Below are positions 19,751 to 29,393 of a stretch of 64,000 nt of DNA, piece by piece. Below the pieces are notes generated by a model. The model saw only the letters and a program-made list of their open reading frames with translations. It had not been told where the DNA came from and did no database searches. Both the position numbers and the translations under genes were made by a program. Numbering within the stretch: position 1 is the first letter of the stretch; each line of letters begins with the position of its first letter. This DNA is from Chromatocurvus sp964613795 (GTDB lineage: Bacteria > Pseudomonadota > Gammaproteobacteria > Pseudomonadales > Halieaceae): NCBI GenBank assembly GCA_964613795.1, contig CAZTJR010000002.1:161599-225598 (forward strand), read 5' to 3'.

Positions 19751-21625
19751 CTAAAACGAGTAACTGACCCGCAGCGTGAACTCGTCGGCCCAACCCGCCG
19801 TGCTCAGGGCGTTGTAGTTTTCAGAGCGGTTGGTAAAGCCGTCCTCAATGATATGGTTGAAGAAAGCCTCCACACCCCAGGCACCGCCTGGACGCCAGCG
19901 CACCGCAGGCTGCAGCAGCATCGCCCCTTCCATGTCATACAACATAGAGAAGTCGAAGCGCCACTCCAGGCTCGGTGAGGGCTGCTGCAGAGCAATTGCC
20001 ACATAGTTGGCGCTGCCCGGCGTGCGTGCGTTCTGAGCCGCGACCTGCTCGGTACCACCCATGCCGCTAAGATGCCTGCCGAAAATATCGCTCTCCGTTC
20101 GGTGCATCCATTGAAACACAAAATAGGTAGCGGGAAATTCGCGTGAGAAACGGTGATACTTTTCGAGTACCAGAGACGCAATCCACTCACTGTCTTCGAT
20201 ATGCTCACGGCTCAACGACGGGTTGGTGAAGGTTCGATTGTCTGCATACTGAATCTCAACGTTAGCAATTAGCTGGTCAAACAGAGACCCGGGCGCGCCG
20301 TTAAAGGTGTATCCCAGACCAAGTCCAAAGACACTCTCGCGATGATACTCCCGGGCGAGGTGGCCGCGCAGACCACCCGCTGACGAGAAGAAAAGATCCA
20401 GCTGCTGCGCGGCGTCGAACTCGTTATCCACCAGATAGGCGCCCAACGCCTGAGCACCCGGGAATTCCGCAATTGACGCATTGAGGCCAGCAATACCGTC
20501 AAGTCTGGCGAGACCGGCATAATGGAACCACTCCCGAGCGGACAGCACGCCGGTAGCATCACGCTCGAAGGCCGTGGTAGCCATGAGATCTGCCGTCGGG
20601 TCACCCGGCGCACCAGTGAGTGACTTGCTGACGCCAGACTGAGTCCAGCGGAACGTACCGTCAGGATTGTAGCGGTTGGTCGCCATCGCCTGGACAGTCA
20701 GTGGGCCGAGGTAACCGCGGGCGCGGATGCCGAAGTTTGCCTTGTCGTCATAATCACCGTACATGTCATGAACGGTGAACTGCGACGCAATCGTGTTGTA
20801 GGGCGTATCCGGATTGCCGTAAATAGTGGGGCGAAAGTGTTGCACGAAGCCATCGAGCTCCCAACCGCCCACCATGTACTGCACGCGAAGCGCGGGGGAA
20901 GGCACGCGCTTGTCGGAAAACTCCTCCGGCACGAAGTCCAACACGCTGTGGCGCCGTAGATCGAGTCCGTTCGGCACATCCATCACACGGAAAAACAGCG
21001 ACTGCCCCCAGGCAATCTGCTGGTTGCCCGCGCGCACCAGCAATGCGCCGTCCTGGTAGTCGAAGTAGAATCGCGGCAGATCGATCATGTAATTTTCGCC
21101 GGTCCATTCCAGTGACCTCGGTGCCTTGCGAGACTGCAAGGCTCCCGATCCACCGCTGACCCGGTAGTCAAAGTAATTCACGTCCTGGTGCAGAGTACCT
21201 GCCGGATTGGCCCCGGGGATCGATCCGATATCGTGGTTGTCGTAAGTATCGAAATCGAGAATCGCACGCAGTTCACCACGGAACGAAAGCTTGCTACCCA
21301 GGCGCAGATCAAGATCAAACTTGCCGCGCATAATGTTCATGTTGAAGTCGTTGTCGTCGCTTGGTACCTGACGCCTGACGGTGTCCGGCGTACCACCGAT
21401 CGGATTGCGCTCCACGGAAATATCGTTGAAGGGATTCCCGTTCTGGTTGAACGGGTTCTGATCCGAGGTCGTCTTGATTGCCGACTCGAATCGAACATAG
21501 CCACTATAGCTGGCGCCAAAAATATCGGGGTCAAAAAACGCGCCGTCCGCGTGAGCGGTCAAGGACGTCAGCATGCCGATAGGCACTCCTAGACTGAGCA
21601 ACCGGGTTTTCGCAAAAGCCGCCAT
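19751..21625 (-). CDS. DUF1302 outer-membrane beta-barrel protein
   Basis: 624 residues from the ATG at 21625, which has AGGAG eight bases upstream. A signal peptide (ending TAHADG) is followed by an aromatic, glycine-rich barrel sequence: SYSGYVRFESA, GKFDLDLRLG, NYMIDLPRFYFDYQDG, AGNQQIAWGQS, WGVEAFFNHII and the C-terminal LRVSYSF, which ends in phenylalanine as outer-membrane barrels do. DUF1302 proteins usually sit beside a DUF1329 protein, as here, and are linked to uptake or export of hydrophobic compounds. It is the last gene of the run that begins at surE. Confidence 0.92.
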   Translation of the reverse strand: MAAFAKTRLLSLGVPIGMLTSLTAHADGAFFDPDIFGASYSGYVRFESAIKTTSDQNPFNQNGNPFNDISVERNPIGGTPDTVRRQVPSDDNDFNMNIMRGKFDLDLRLGSKLSFRGELRAILDFDTYDNHDIGSIPGANPAGTLHQDVNYFDYRVSGGSGALQSRKAPRSLEWTGENYMIDLPRFYFDYQDGALLVRAGNQQIAWGQSLFFRVMDVPNGLDLRRHSVLDFVPEEFSDKRVPSPALRVQYMVGGWELDGFVQHFRPTIYGNPDTPYNTIASQFTVHDMYGDYDDKANFGIRARGYLGPLTVQAMATNRYNPDGTFRWTQSGVSKSLTGAPGDPTADLMATTAFERDATGVLSAREWFHYAGLARLDGIAGLNASIAEFPGAQALGAYLVDNEFDAAQQLDLFFSSAGGLRGHLAREYHRESVFGLGLGYTFNGAPGSLFDQLIANVEIQYADNRTFTNPSLSREHIEDSEWIASLVLEKYHRFSREFPATYFVFQWMHRTESDIFGRHLSGMGGTEQVAAQNARTPGSANYVAIALQQPSPSLEWRFDFSMLYDMEGAMLLQPAVRWRPGGAWGVEAFFNHIIEDGFTNRSENYNALSTAGWADEFTLRVSYSF

Positions 21626-21689
21626 ATTATTATCTCCTGAAAATACGTCGCGCCGCAGGCTTGCGACGCTTGTCGGATATCGAACGTCC

Positions 21690-21710
21690 GGCATCGCACA
21701 CCGCGATGCC
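21690..21710 (-). other. Intercistronic hairpin between DUF1329 and DUF1302 genes
   Basis: GGCATCGC and GCGATGCC form perfect 8-bp arms around a 5-base loop, with no T-run. It lies in the 101-bp gap between the first DUF1329 gene and the DUF1302 gene, where it could stabilise or separate transcript segments. Confidence 0.45.
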
Positions 21711-21726
21711 GAGCCCTCCCTTCGGA

Positions 21727-23118
21727 TCAGCCGCCAAGACGCTGCAACGCCTGCGATGTCATGTAGCGGTTGTAGACATCGTTTTCATTGCTGGTTTCGA
21801 ACTCTGTCCTGAAACCGCCCTGTATTTCCTTGCCGACGTAATAACGGGTCATGCGGCCATCCAGGCGGTCATAGATCATCACACCGGTCCAGGACCAGGC
21901 AGGCTTGCCCGCTTTGGTAAAGGTCTCATGTTCGTTGCTGTACTGCGCATACTGAGGCTCGAAAGACTTCCAGTTTTCCCCCTTACGATCTGTCGTGACC
22001 GAGGCAACCATTAGCTGGTTGCGTACATCGATCCAAACGGTGCGCTTGCCAACTGGCGCTCGTGGGTAACCCACAGGCTCCGACTCTAGTACGATGCATT
22101 CCGGACACAGCTCCATAACGGTTTCATGGAATGTCAATCCTTTCGGACCACCGTGGACGGGCTTCTCCCAGTTATCACGACCACCCATGAAGTTGCCGGG
22201 GCTCTGCGCGCCTAACATAGGTTTGCGATCGACAATCCGGTAGTTACCCCAGGTAAGCATCGGATCGCCCGCAGCCCAGGCATCTGACAAAAACAGCACC
22301 ATGCCGGGTACCAATGGTTCAAAGCGCTGATTGGTCGGGAACTGACGCACACGGCGGAAAGCAGGAAGGTAACCCAGCAGATCCGGGAACTTACTCTGGT
22401 CATAGTGCCAGGTATTCAGGTAAGACGTGCCGTTGACATCATCGGGTCGCGTAAACCAGGTAGCGTTGTAACGCAGTAGATCATCGCGGCCGCGGAAAAT
22501 CTGACCGTCCACCCGTGAACTTACCTGCAGTTCAGTCCAGACGAAATCATACTGGTAAGCGATGTCCCCATTGCGATCAATATCATGGTCTCGTGTAGCG
22601 CTCATCTGCCAGTCATTACGCCCCCAGGCAAGCACCATGTCGGCCGCCGCCTCCTCGGCATTCTTCGGGTCTGGAAACGGGCAGCCACCCAGCCATGTAC
22701 CGCCGTCGGGACTGCGTACATTACCAACCGCATCAAAGGTCGCCTTACCAGCGTTTCTTAGAGTCGCCTCAAGATAGTCGTGCGGATACAGCTTGGTGAT
22801 ATCCCGGGTGGTCTCCGCTATGCGAATACGCCGCCCCATAGTCTTGACCTGCTCAAGCGCAATGGGGTCAAGCAGATGCTCCACATGCTCAACATTATCT
22901 GCCGTGATCACATCTCCGGGCTTGATCTTACCCTTCGTGTGCATCTCAATGGAAAGGAGTTCATCCGGGTACGCCTTGCCGATATCGGTCAGCGCCGAGT
23001 CGGAGCGTGCAATCATGGGCCACAGCGAGGTCAACACGCCGGCCGACGCCGCACCCACGAGGGACTTCTCTAGAAACTTGCGGCGTGAGTAATCGAAATC
23101 GAATTTTCTTATATGCAT
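21727..23118 (-). CDS. DUF1329 Tat-exported protein, copy 1
   Basis: 463 residues from the ATG at 23118, preceded by GGAG at 6-7 bases. The N-terminus has a twin-arginine signal (YSRRKFLEKSL then VGAASAGVLTSLW). The mature DUF1329 domain includes YPDELLSIEM, GRRIRIAETTRDI, GTWLGGCPFPDP, RFEPLVPGMVLFLSDAWAAG and WSWTGVMIYDRLDGRM. DUF1329 proteins are periplasmic or outer-membrane-associated partners of DUF1302 barrels. It is paralogous to copy 2 about 450 bp upstream, which is clear from shared blocks throughout. Confidence 0.92.
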   Translation of the reverse strand: MHIRKFDFDYSRRKFLEKSLVGAASAGVLTSLWPMIARSDSALTDIGKAYPDELLSIEMHTKGKIKPGDVITADNVEHVEHLLDPIALEQVKTMGRRIRIAETTRDITKLYPHDYLEATLRNAGKATFDAVGNVRSPDGGTWLGGCPFPDPKNAEEAAADMVLAWGRNDWQMSATRDHDIDRNGDIAYQYDFVWTELQVSSRVDGQIFRGRDDLLRYNATWFTRPDDVNGTSYLNTWHYDQSKFPDLLGYLPAFRRVRQFPTNQRFEPLVPGMVLFLSDAWAAGDPMLTWGNYRIVDRKPMLGAQSPGNFMGGRDNWEKPVHGGPKGLTFHETVMELCPECIVLESEPVGYPRAPVGKRTVWIDVRNQLMVASVTTDRKGENWKSFEPQYAQYSNEHETFTKAGKPAWSWTGVMIYDRLDGRMTRYYVGKEIQGGFRTEFETSNENDVYNRYMTSQALQRLGG

Positions 23119-23568
23119 GGGGATCTCCTGGCCAATGTAATGGCATGACGGTAAATACGGCTGGTGGGAACATTCCAGGGAATTGCAAAGGAGACGAGCG
23201 AACCGGCGCATCGCCCGCCACAGGCGTGACGGCCTACCGCGTGATTGTGCACTGTAACTCCCGGCATGGGTGCCTCCACCGGCAAATGCAAGGTAGGTCC
23301 AGGCTCTCTGCGACCCGGAGACGCCAGCTGCTTCTAACAGATGACTGATGCTCCGGAAACGCGATTACCCTGGCAACTCCTATTGTTAACATTATGTATA
23401 GTGAGCAATGAACAACTCTTTTGTACTACAATTTAATACCACAATTAAGCGCTGTCAACCTCGCAGTTGGCGGCTGCGCCACAGCAGAGCTCACCCTATA
23501 AACCTGCGCCTGAAGCGCGTGACTCCAATTGCCACTCTCCAGTGCTTCAGTCGCCGACTGACACAAGC
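23119..23568. other. 450-bp non-coding gap between the two DUF1329 genes
   Basis: No convincing gene is present; overlapping open frames here are antisense extensions of neighbours. Near the far end it holds the perfect operator TTGTACTACAA at 23421-23431 and, on the minus strand, a TATACA box at 23395-23400 with no good -35. If that promoter is used, DUF1329 copy 1 would have a leader of about 270 bases, which I cannot explain. The middle part shows no strong hairpin. Confidence 0.5.
23421..23431. promoter_or_regulatory. GntR-type operator, perfect TTGTACTACAA
   Basis: A perfect TTGTnnnACAA inverted repeat, the reverse complement of the copies at 29574 and 57780. It lies just upstream (minus strand) of a TATACA box and about 300 bp upstream of DUF1329 copy 1. 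Confidence 0.6.
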
Positions 23569-24948
23569 TCAATATCCCAGACGCCGCAAAGCATTGCGCG
23601 TCAGGTATCTCGGATAGATTCGCTCGTCGTTGACCGCGGTGCGGTGGCCTCCCGATATCTCCTTCACCTGCTCCAGCCGGGACATCCGACCGGTCTGGAT
23701 GTCAAACGCGTGGACGTGAGTCCACGACCAGTAGGGATGACTGCCATCCATGAAGCTTTGACCACCCGAGCTATAGAGGCTGTAGGCTCCGTCAAAGCTT
23801 CGATACACCTCACCCTTGTGGTCGTAGGTATTCATGGCCAGTGGAAGACCTGTGCGGGCGTCGAACCAGACCCGCTTCCTGCTCACCGGTGCGCGCTTGA
23901 AACTGGTGGGCTCGGCCTCTACTACAATCGCCTCAGGAATAAGCTGCACCGTAGTATCCCAGAACGTTGTTCCTTTTGGCCCACCGTGCGTACTGTGCTC
24001 CCAGTTTGCATGCTCTGGATTCCACCCATCAGAGACGGCGGCGAGGAACGGGCCGCGGTCAACAATGCGGTAATTGCTCCAGGTATGCAGCGGGTCTCCG
24101 GCAGCCCAGGCATCGGAAAGATACAGCGTACCGCCGGGCACAAGCGGCTCGAAACGCTGATTGGTCGGAAATACCCGGATCCGTTTGAAGTCCGGCAGGT
24201 AACCCAGCAACTCGGGAAACTCATTCTGGTCATAGGGCCAGATATTCAGGTAGGAGGTGCCCGCGACGTCTTCGGGAGACGTAAACACAACACTTTGATA
24301 GCGCAGCTTGTCCTCGTGTCCCGACCAATAGGGACGCTCCTCAAGCGTGACCCTTGCGACGGCGGCCATCTCCGCCCATACCGTCTCGTACTGGTACTGC
24401 ACATCGCCTGCGCGCGAGAGGTCATACTCCTTGATAGCGTACAAAGACGCGTCATGCCGCCCCCAGCTCAGGGTAAGTGCCGCAAACAGCTCGAGACCGG
24501 TGCGCGCCTCGGGAAAGGGATTGCCACCAATCCAGGGCTGCCCATCATCGTTTACCACATTGCCGCGCTCATCAAATCGCGCTTTGCCATGGTTGCGTAC
24601 GGTTGCCTCGATATAATCGCGCGGCGACAACTGCATGATGTCCGTAGTGGTCGGTGCCACTCGCAGCCGCCGACCCATGCTCGCAATCTGCTGGTACTTT
24701 ATGTCATCGAGCAAATCCCGCACGAGCTCCACATTATCAGCAGAAATCGTGTCTCCGGCCGCTATCTTCCCACCGGTATACATATCAAGGCTGAGCAGCT
24801 CATCCGGATAGACTCCATCGGTATCGCCCGCATGCGCAAGCCTCGCCCACAGCGGTGCCAGCACCCCGGCGGCAATGGCGCCCCCGGACAGGGTCGCGAG
24901 AAAATGTCTTCTGCTGTGCCGACCGTCGAAGCGTCTGATCAAGTGCAT
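23569..24948 (-). CDS. DUF1329 Tat-exported protein, copy 2
   Basis: 459 residues. The ATG at 24948 follows GGAGG at a good distance. A twin-arginine signal is visible (HSRRHFLATL then SGGAIAAGVLAPLWARLAHA). The domain matches copy 1: YPDELLSLDMYTGGKI, GRRLRVAPTTTDI, WIGGNPFPEA, RFEPLVPGGTLYLSDAWAAG and YWSWTHVHAFDIQTGRM. It starts 29 bp after the YCF48-like gene and belongs to the surE-MMPL-YCF48-DUF1329 run. Tandem DUF1329 copies with one DUF1302 barrel suggest that the two copies serve different partners or substrates. Confidence 0.92.
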   Translation of the reverse strand: MHLIRRFDGRHSRRHFLATLSGGAIAAGVLAPLWARLAHAGDTDGVYPDELLSLDMYTGGKIAAGDTISADNVELVRDLLDDIKYQQIASMGRRLRVAPTTTDIMQLSPRDYIEATVRNHGKARFDERGNVVNDDGQPWIGGNPFPEARTGLELFAALTLSWGRHDASLYAIKEYDLSRAGDVQYQYETVWAEMAAVARVTLEERPYWSGHEDKLRYQSVVFTSPEDVAGTSYLNIWPYDQNEFPELLGYLPDFKRIRVFPTNQRFEPLVPGGTLYLSDAWAAGDPLHTWSNYRIVDRGPFLAAVSDGWNPEHANWEHSTHGGPKGTTFWDTTVQLIPEAIVVEAEPTSFKRAPVSRKRVWFDARTGLPLAMNTYDHKGEVYRSFDGAYSLYSSGGQSFMDGSHPYWSWTHVHAFDIQTGRMSRLEQVKEISGGHRTAVNDERIYPRYLTRNALRRLGY

Positions 24949-24977
24949 GCAATTCCTCCAGCGTTTTATATCCTTGC

Positions 24978-25976
24978 TCAGCGCGGTGAAAGGCGCAGTA
25001 TTCGGCCCGCATGCCCAACGACGAAGGCGCCGCTGCCGCCCGACGCGGCCTGCTGATACCAGTGGGAATTCACGTCTGCATCGGCTGGTGCAATGAAAGT
25101 GAGACCATCATCCCTACTCACCAGCATATTGCGCATTCCCGGAATGATAACCAGCCCCTCCGGCGTGGAACTGACGCCCAGCAGATTGCCGCCGAGACCC
25201 GAATCCACTCGGTCCCAGTGTTCGCCTGCATCGACCGTCTTTAGCACAATCCCGTTTTGGCCTACGGCAAAGCCGACACCATCGGCTCGCACATGCAGAG
25301 CTGACAGGGATTCATCGCCGCGCCGGACCAGCCGCCAGTTTTCGCCGCGATCATCGCTGACCAGAACCAGCCCGAACTCACCGACAACGATAATGCGGCC
25401 CTCGTCCGTGATCTCCACGGCGTACAGGTGAGGGTCATAGCCCTCCTCGACAAAGCTTGAGAATGCCGTATCTGGCGTGGACCACGTTGAGCCGCCGTCT
25501 GTGGAGATCCGCACCGTACCGAATCCGCCGACTGCGACCGCCAGTCCAGCACGGTGCAGATCAACGGACATCAGACGCTCCTCGACATCGGCGGCACGCT
25601 TTTCCCAATCACCGCTACCGGCCCGGACCAGCACCAGGCCCATCTGGCCGACTGCGATCATGCGGTCCCCTTCCAGCGCGACATCGAGTAGCGCCAGCCC
25701 GGTGGTGGCATCTTCTGCCGACCAGCTACTGCCCCCGTCGCGGGTCATCACTACCGTACCCCGGTCGCCGACCGCCACGCCGCGCACGCCATCTCGCTCG
25801 AACGATATACCGAACAGTGGCCGGTGCGAGCTGCCTTCACGGACAAGCTCCATAGACACCACGGCATTATCATCCTCCGCCCGCGTCATGCCCGCACCTA
25901 GCACAACAGCAATAACAACCATGGCAGGCACACCCATCAGTCTGCGGTAAACGGCCTGCTTTACTGGTTTAAACAT
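24978..25976 (-). CDS. YCF48/BNR-repeat exported protein
   Basis: 332 residues from the ATG at 25976, chosen for the signal peptide that follows (MFKPVKQAVYRR, then MVVIAVVLGAGMTRAED). Alternative starts are an ATG at 26018 overlapping the MMPL stop and one at 26006. The mature part is a beta-propeller with repeated GxxG and DGG-SW blocks: AVGDRGTVVMTRDGGSSW, AVGGFGTVRISTDGGSTW, VVGEFGLVLVSDDRGENW and AVGQNGIVLKTVDAGEHW. Such proteins commonly accompany MMPL/RND exporters and DUF1329 genes in proteobacteria. I infer an accessory or scaffolding role in the envelope transport complex. Confidence 0.88.
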   Translation of the reverse strand: MFKPVKQAVYRRLMGVPAMVVIAVVLGAGMTRAEDDNAVVSMELVREGSSHRPLFGISFERDGVRGVAVGDRGTVVMTRDGGSSWSAEDATTGLALLDVALEGDRMIAVGQMGLVLVRAGSGDWEKRAADVEERLMSVDLHRAGLAVAVGGFGTVRISTDGGSTWSTPDTAFSSFVEEGYDPHLYAVEITDEGRIIVVGEFGLVLVSDDRGENWRLVRRGDESLSALHVRADGVGFAVGQNGIVLKTVDAGEHWDRVDSGLGGNLLGVSSTPEGLVIIPGMRNMLVSRDDGLTFIAPADADVNSHWYQQAASGGSGAFVVGHAGRILRLSPR

Positions 25977-26017
25977 GCTGCTTCCACCGTGTTCTGTCCA
26001 TGCCATACGCAGTCTCA

Positions 26018-28453
26018 TCACGCCGCGCCCTCCACCTGCTGCCGCACCGGTTGTAAATCCGCAAGATTCAGATGCTCGCTGATCAACAGATCATCGCGCT
26101 CGACAAATCGCGGTTTCAGGAACCACACCATCACCGGTAAAACAAACAGCGCCATGATCATGTTGATAACCATCACTGCGCCGAGCAGAAGACCCATATC
26201 GGCAAGGAATTTGAGGCCGGAGAGAAAGTACCAGGGCATGATGCCGATGAGCATGATCGTTGCCGTAAATGCAATCGCTCGACCAGTCGTCGTGACTGCC
26301 TCGCGAATGATAGCCTCGAAATCACCGGCCTGGTTCTCGTACTCATCGCAGACACGCGCCAGCAAATAGATGCCGTAGTCAATACCTACGCCAATCCCCA
26401 TTGCCGCGACCAGTAGAGAATTGATATCAAGGCCCATGCCCATGAAGTAGAGCATAGCGATGATGACAAAGTTGGCCATATTGACCTGTGATACAAGGAT
26501 AATTCCGGCAAGCATCGATTTAAAGGCAATCGCTGACAGTACGAACATGAGCGCACTCAGAACCGCGACAATCACCCAGTAATGCTCCTTTACCGTATCG
26601 TTCACCGCCTGCTGCAAGGCTATCGTTCCGGTGCCAAGCCTCAGAGTAAAGCCCGCATGTTCCGCTCCGACCTGCTCAAGGGCGGCCCGGGCATCGGCAA
26701 GGGCTTTGTCCACCGTCTCCTGTCTGTTGTCGCGATACCAGAGTGAGACCGTGGCGTTCTGCTGTTTCATGTCGATAACGTGACTGAACGCCTTTGGCCC
26801 ACTGCCCATCATCGCTGCCGACGCAGCGGCCTGGGTCGCACGATCGTTCGGGTCCATGGGCATCCAGCGCGGATCACCGCCGTTGTAGAGACGTGCACCC
26901 TCCGCCAGATAGTCGGCAAACGACAGGGTCGCTCGCGGCGGACTGTCGGAACGCTCCATGATATCCTGCAGGGCGTGCATGGTGTGCACGGTATCTGACT
27001 TGCGCGCTGTTTTCTCCAGCGTGCCCTCCTCGTTCGACTCAAGCACAAGTTCCAGCGTATTGACGCCGGGAAAGTTGTCGTTGATATTGCGCACCGCGAC
27101 ATTGAACTCCGAGTCCGCCCACAAAAGCGGACTGCCCTCGACGGGATTGCCCACCTTGATCGCGGCACCGTAATAAATGGATATCGCTCCGAAGAGCACC
27201 AAAAGAGCACCCGTGTAGCGGGCACGCGTACCGGTGGTCAGCCTCGCAACACGAGCAAGCACCCGTGCCATCCACTGATGGATACCGCCGGCACTGCCAT
27301 CCCTCGCGACAATAACGTGCAAATTGCGTGGTGTCGGCAGGCGGGTCAGTATCAGGGGCGCGAGAAGCACCGAGGTAGGCAGGAGGATAAGCGCCCAGTA
27401 GCCGGCAAAAACCGCAAATCTCTGCATGGCAGGAATCGGTGCAAGCACGATCAAAAGTATTGCGAGCGCATCGGTGATAATGCCCAGCACACCCGGCCCG
27501 AGCATGACGCGCAGAGAGAGTTCTCCCGCCCGATGCTTGTCGCCCACGACATCCAGTATTTCGTAGAAACGCTCGATGTACTGAACCGTATGACTGAAGG
27601 CGCGGGCCACGAGCAACAGGGGTACCAGCAGGAGCAAGGGGTCGACGGCGAGATCCATCCAGCCGGCAAAACCGAAGCCCCAGATAGCAGACACTACGCC
27701 GGTAATGGCCGGCGTCAGGACGCCTGCAATATTGCGCATGTAGAGAAATAGCGCGGCGAAGAGCGCAAAGAGCGTCACGCCGAAAATCCACAGCATCTGC
27801 TCCTGATATTCGTAGACCCAGCCAATGAGCGCGGGCTCGCCCGCCAGGTGCACCTCGTGGCTGGCGTCGCGGGCCGACTCGACAAGATCCTGAACGTAGG
27901 CAAAGGTCTCACCAAAATCCAGTCGATGCTCAATAAACGTTGCCTGCACCAGGGTTGCCGTTCCATCTTCAGACACCAGGAAGCCTCGCGCATTGGGCGA
28001 TCGCTCCACGCGACTACGAAACTCCGCCAGCTCAGCTGCCGTTTGCGGCACGGTGCTGTCCATCAACGGGCGCATGTTGATACCGTAAGGCGTTGCTTCC
28101 GCATAGCGCGCCTTGGAGGTGGTGATTGACAGCACCTGGTCGTGATCCACAGCCGGTGCAAGATCAATATCCTGGGTCATGTCCCAGACTTTCTGCAAGG
28201 TATCCGTATTGTAGATATCGCCATCCCGACGCTTGATCATGACTGACAGCGTCAACGGATTGCCAAAATTCGGATGATCCCGGAAGGTCTCGGCATACGG
28301 ATGACCCGTGGGCAGCATGTCGGAAAATATGGTCTTGATCTGAACGCGCGGCAAACCTGCCGCAGAGATCAGCGTGATCAATAGAATCGCGAATATGACC
28401 AGCAGCTGATTCCTGAATGCCCAGACAGCGATCGCGTGACGCACTGTACCCAT
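26018..28453 (-). CDS. MMPL/RND-superfamily membrane transporter
   Basis: 811 residues from the ATG at 28453, which has GAGGA upstream; the frame runs on into surE but that part is not family-like. Topology is RND: a helix at residues about 15-35 (LLVIFAILLITLISAAGL), a large periplasmic loop, a first block of helices around 215-400 with DALAILLIVLAPI, a second loop, and a final helix block with VNMANFVIIAMLYFMGMGLD and GIGVGIDYGIYLLAR. It resembles the 'predicted exporter of the RND superfamily' group. The stop overlaps the next start region (TGATG). The likely role is moving a hydrophobic substrate across or out of the inner membrane. Confidence 0.93.
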   Translation of the reverse strand: MGTVRHAIAVWAFRNQLLVIFAILLITLISAAGLPRVQIKTIFSDMLPTGHPYAETFRDHPNFGNPLTLSVMIKRRDGDIYNTDTLQKVWDMTQDIDLAPAVDHDQVLSITTSKARYAEATPYGINMRPLMDSTVPQTAAELAEFRSRVERSPNARGFLVSEDGTATLVQATFIEHRLDFGETFAYVQDLVESARDASHEVHLAGEPALIGWVYEYQEQMLWIFGVTLFALFAALFLYMRNIAGVLTPAITGVVSAIWGFGFAGWMDLAVDPLLLLVPLLLVARAFSHTVQYIERFYEILDVVGDKHRAGELSLRVMLGPGVLGIITDALAILLIVLAPIPAMQRFAVFAGYWALILLPTSVLLAPLILTRLPTPRNLHVIVARDGSAGGIHQWMARVLARVARLTTGTRARYTGALLVLFGAISIYYGAAIKVGNPVEGSPLLWADSEFNVAVRNINDNFPGVNTLELVLESNEEGTLEKTARKSDTVHTMHALQDIMERSDSPPRATLSFADYLAEGARLYNGGDPRWMPMDPNDRATQAAASAAMMGSGPKAFSHVIDMKQQNATVSLWYRDNRQETVDKALADARAALEQVGAEHAGFTLRLGTGTIALQQAVNDTVKEHYWVIVAVLSALMFVLSAIAFKSMLAGIILVSQVNMANFVIIAMLYFMGMGLDINSLLVAAMGIGVGIDYGIYLLARVCDEYENQAGDFEAIIREAVTTTGRAIAFTATIMLIGIMPWYFLSGLKFLADMGLLLGAVMVINMIMALFVLPVMVWFLKPRFVERDDLLISEHLNLADLQPVRQQVEGAA

Positions 28454-28514
28454 CAATGGTTCCTCTGGTGTTTTTCTGACGTCGTTGAACGTCGGCCTGG
28501 TGAAACGGGCTTGC

Positions 28515-29324
28515 CTAAAGTGACTCAGGCAGCGCGGCGATAAGCTTCTCTCGGTATTCCAGATCGCTGAGATCAAGCTTCAGCGGTGTAACGGAAATAC
28601 AATTATCGGCAATTGCGCGCAGGTCGGAGTCGGGATGCGAATCGCCGTCCCTGTAGGACAGCATGATCCAGTAGTAGGGATTTCCCTGGCCATCAGTACG
28701 CTTCTCGGGAATGTAGCAACCCGGTGGTCGCTGCCCCTGGATTGTAACCCGCACACCCGCCACCTCCTCTGGCGGCACGCCTGGAAAATTGATGTTGAGA
28801 AACACCCCCGGTTCCAGGTCCTGCTGCAGCAGTTGCTGCAACAGGGGAAGGCACCAGCGCTGCGATGTCTCCCAGGGGATCTTCCGGTCCTCGCCCACCG
28901 TGAAGTTTGTCTCACCCCGGGCAAACACCTGGCTTATCGCAATGGCGGGAACGCCCAGCTGTGTCGCTTCGCGCGCGGCGGCAATCGTCCCGGAATACGC
29001 CGTATCTTCAGCGAGATTGGGACCACGATTGATACCGGAAATGCATACCGTGGGGCGTGAGTCCGAGATAAGCTCGTGAATGCCCAGCATGGTGCATTCG
29101 GTCGGCGTGCCGCGCACTGCAAAGTGCCGCTCATCGCGCTTATAAACACGCATCGGTGAGTGGATAGACAGTGAATGCGATGCTCCCGACCGATTGTCAT
29201 CCGGCGCAACCACCCAGACGTCGTCTGAGATCTGTCTTGCAGCTTCCTCGAGAATCTGCATTCCAGGGGCGTCAATGCCGTCATCATTAACCAGCAGAAT
29301 TCGATGACTCGATAGTTCTCTCAT
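28515..29324 (-). CDS. surE: SurE-family phosphatase / 5'-nucleotidase, copy 1
   Basis: 269 residues. The metal-binding LVNDDGIDAPG is at residues 11-21, followed by VVAPDDNRSGASHS, GTPTECTMLGI, VSGIN-type SGINRGPNLAEDTAYSGTIAAARE and LNINFPG. All residues expected of active SurE are seen. It is not in the usual pcm-rpoS context. Instead it is the first gene of the minus-strand envelope run and is divergent from the PPDK-like operon across a 373-bp gap packed with operators. That suggests a dedicated role, perhaps hydrolysing a phosphorylated intermediate or AMP. This is one of two surE copies in the window. Confidence 0.93.
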   Translation of the reverse strand: MRELSSHRILLVNDDGIDAPGMQILEEAARQISDDVWVVAPDDNRSGASHSLSIHSPMRVYKRDERHFAVRGTPTECTMLGIHELISDSRPTVCISGINRGPNLAEDTAYSGTIAAAREATQLGVPAIAISQVFARGETNFTVGEDRKIPWETSQRWCLPLLQQLLQQDLEPGVFLNINFPGVPPEEVAGVRVTIQGQRPPGCYIPEKRTDGQGNPYYWIMLSYRDGDSHPDSDLRAIADNCISVTPLKLDLSDLEYREKLIAALPESL

Positions 29325-29393
29325 GGTGGTACCTCGCTGCCGGGCATACGTGCAGGCTGGCTTCGCGTATACCCGTAAGTATTTTATTCTTTA

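Noticed and set aside
23383..23393. TTGTTAACATT as a further operator copy
   Set aside because: The right half does not fit ACNA; it is more likely part of the promoter region.
23467..25056. Open frame of 529 codons on the plus strand across DUF1329 copy 2
   Set aside because: It is antisense to a gene with a Tat signal and clear family motifs; its translation has no recognisable domain and reflects GC-rich codon bias.
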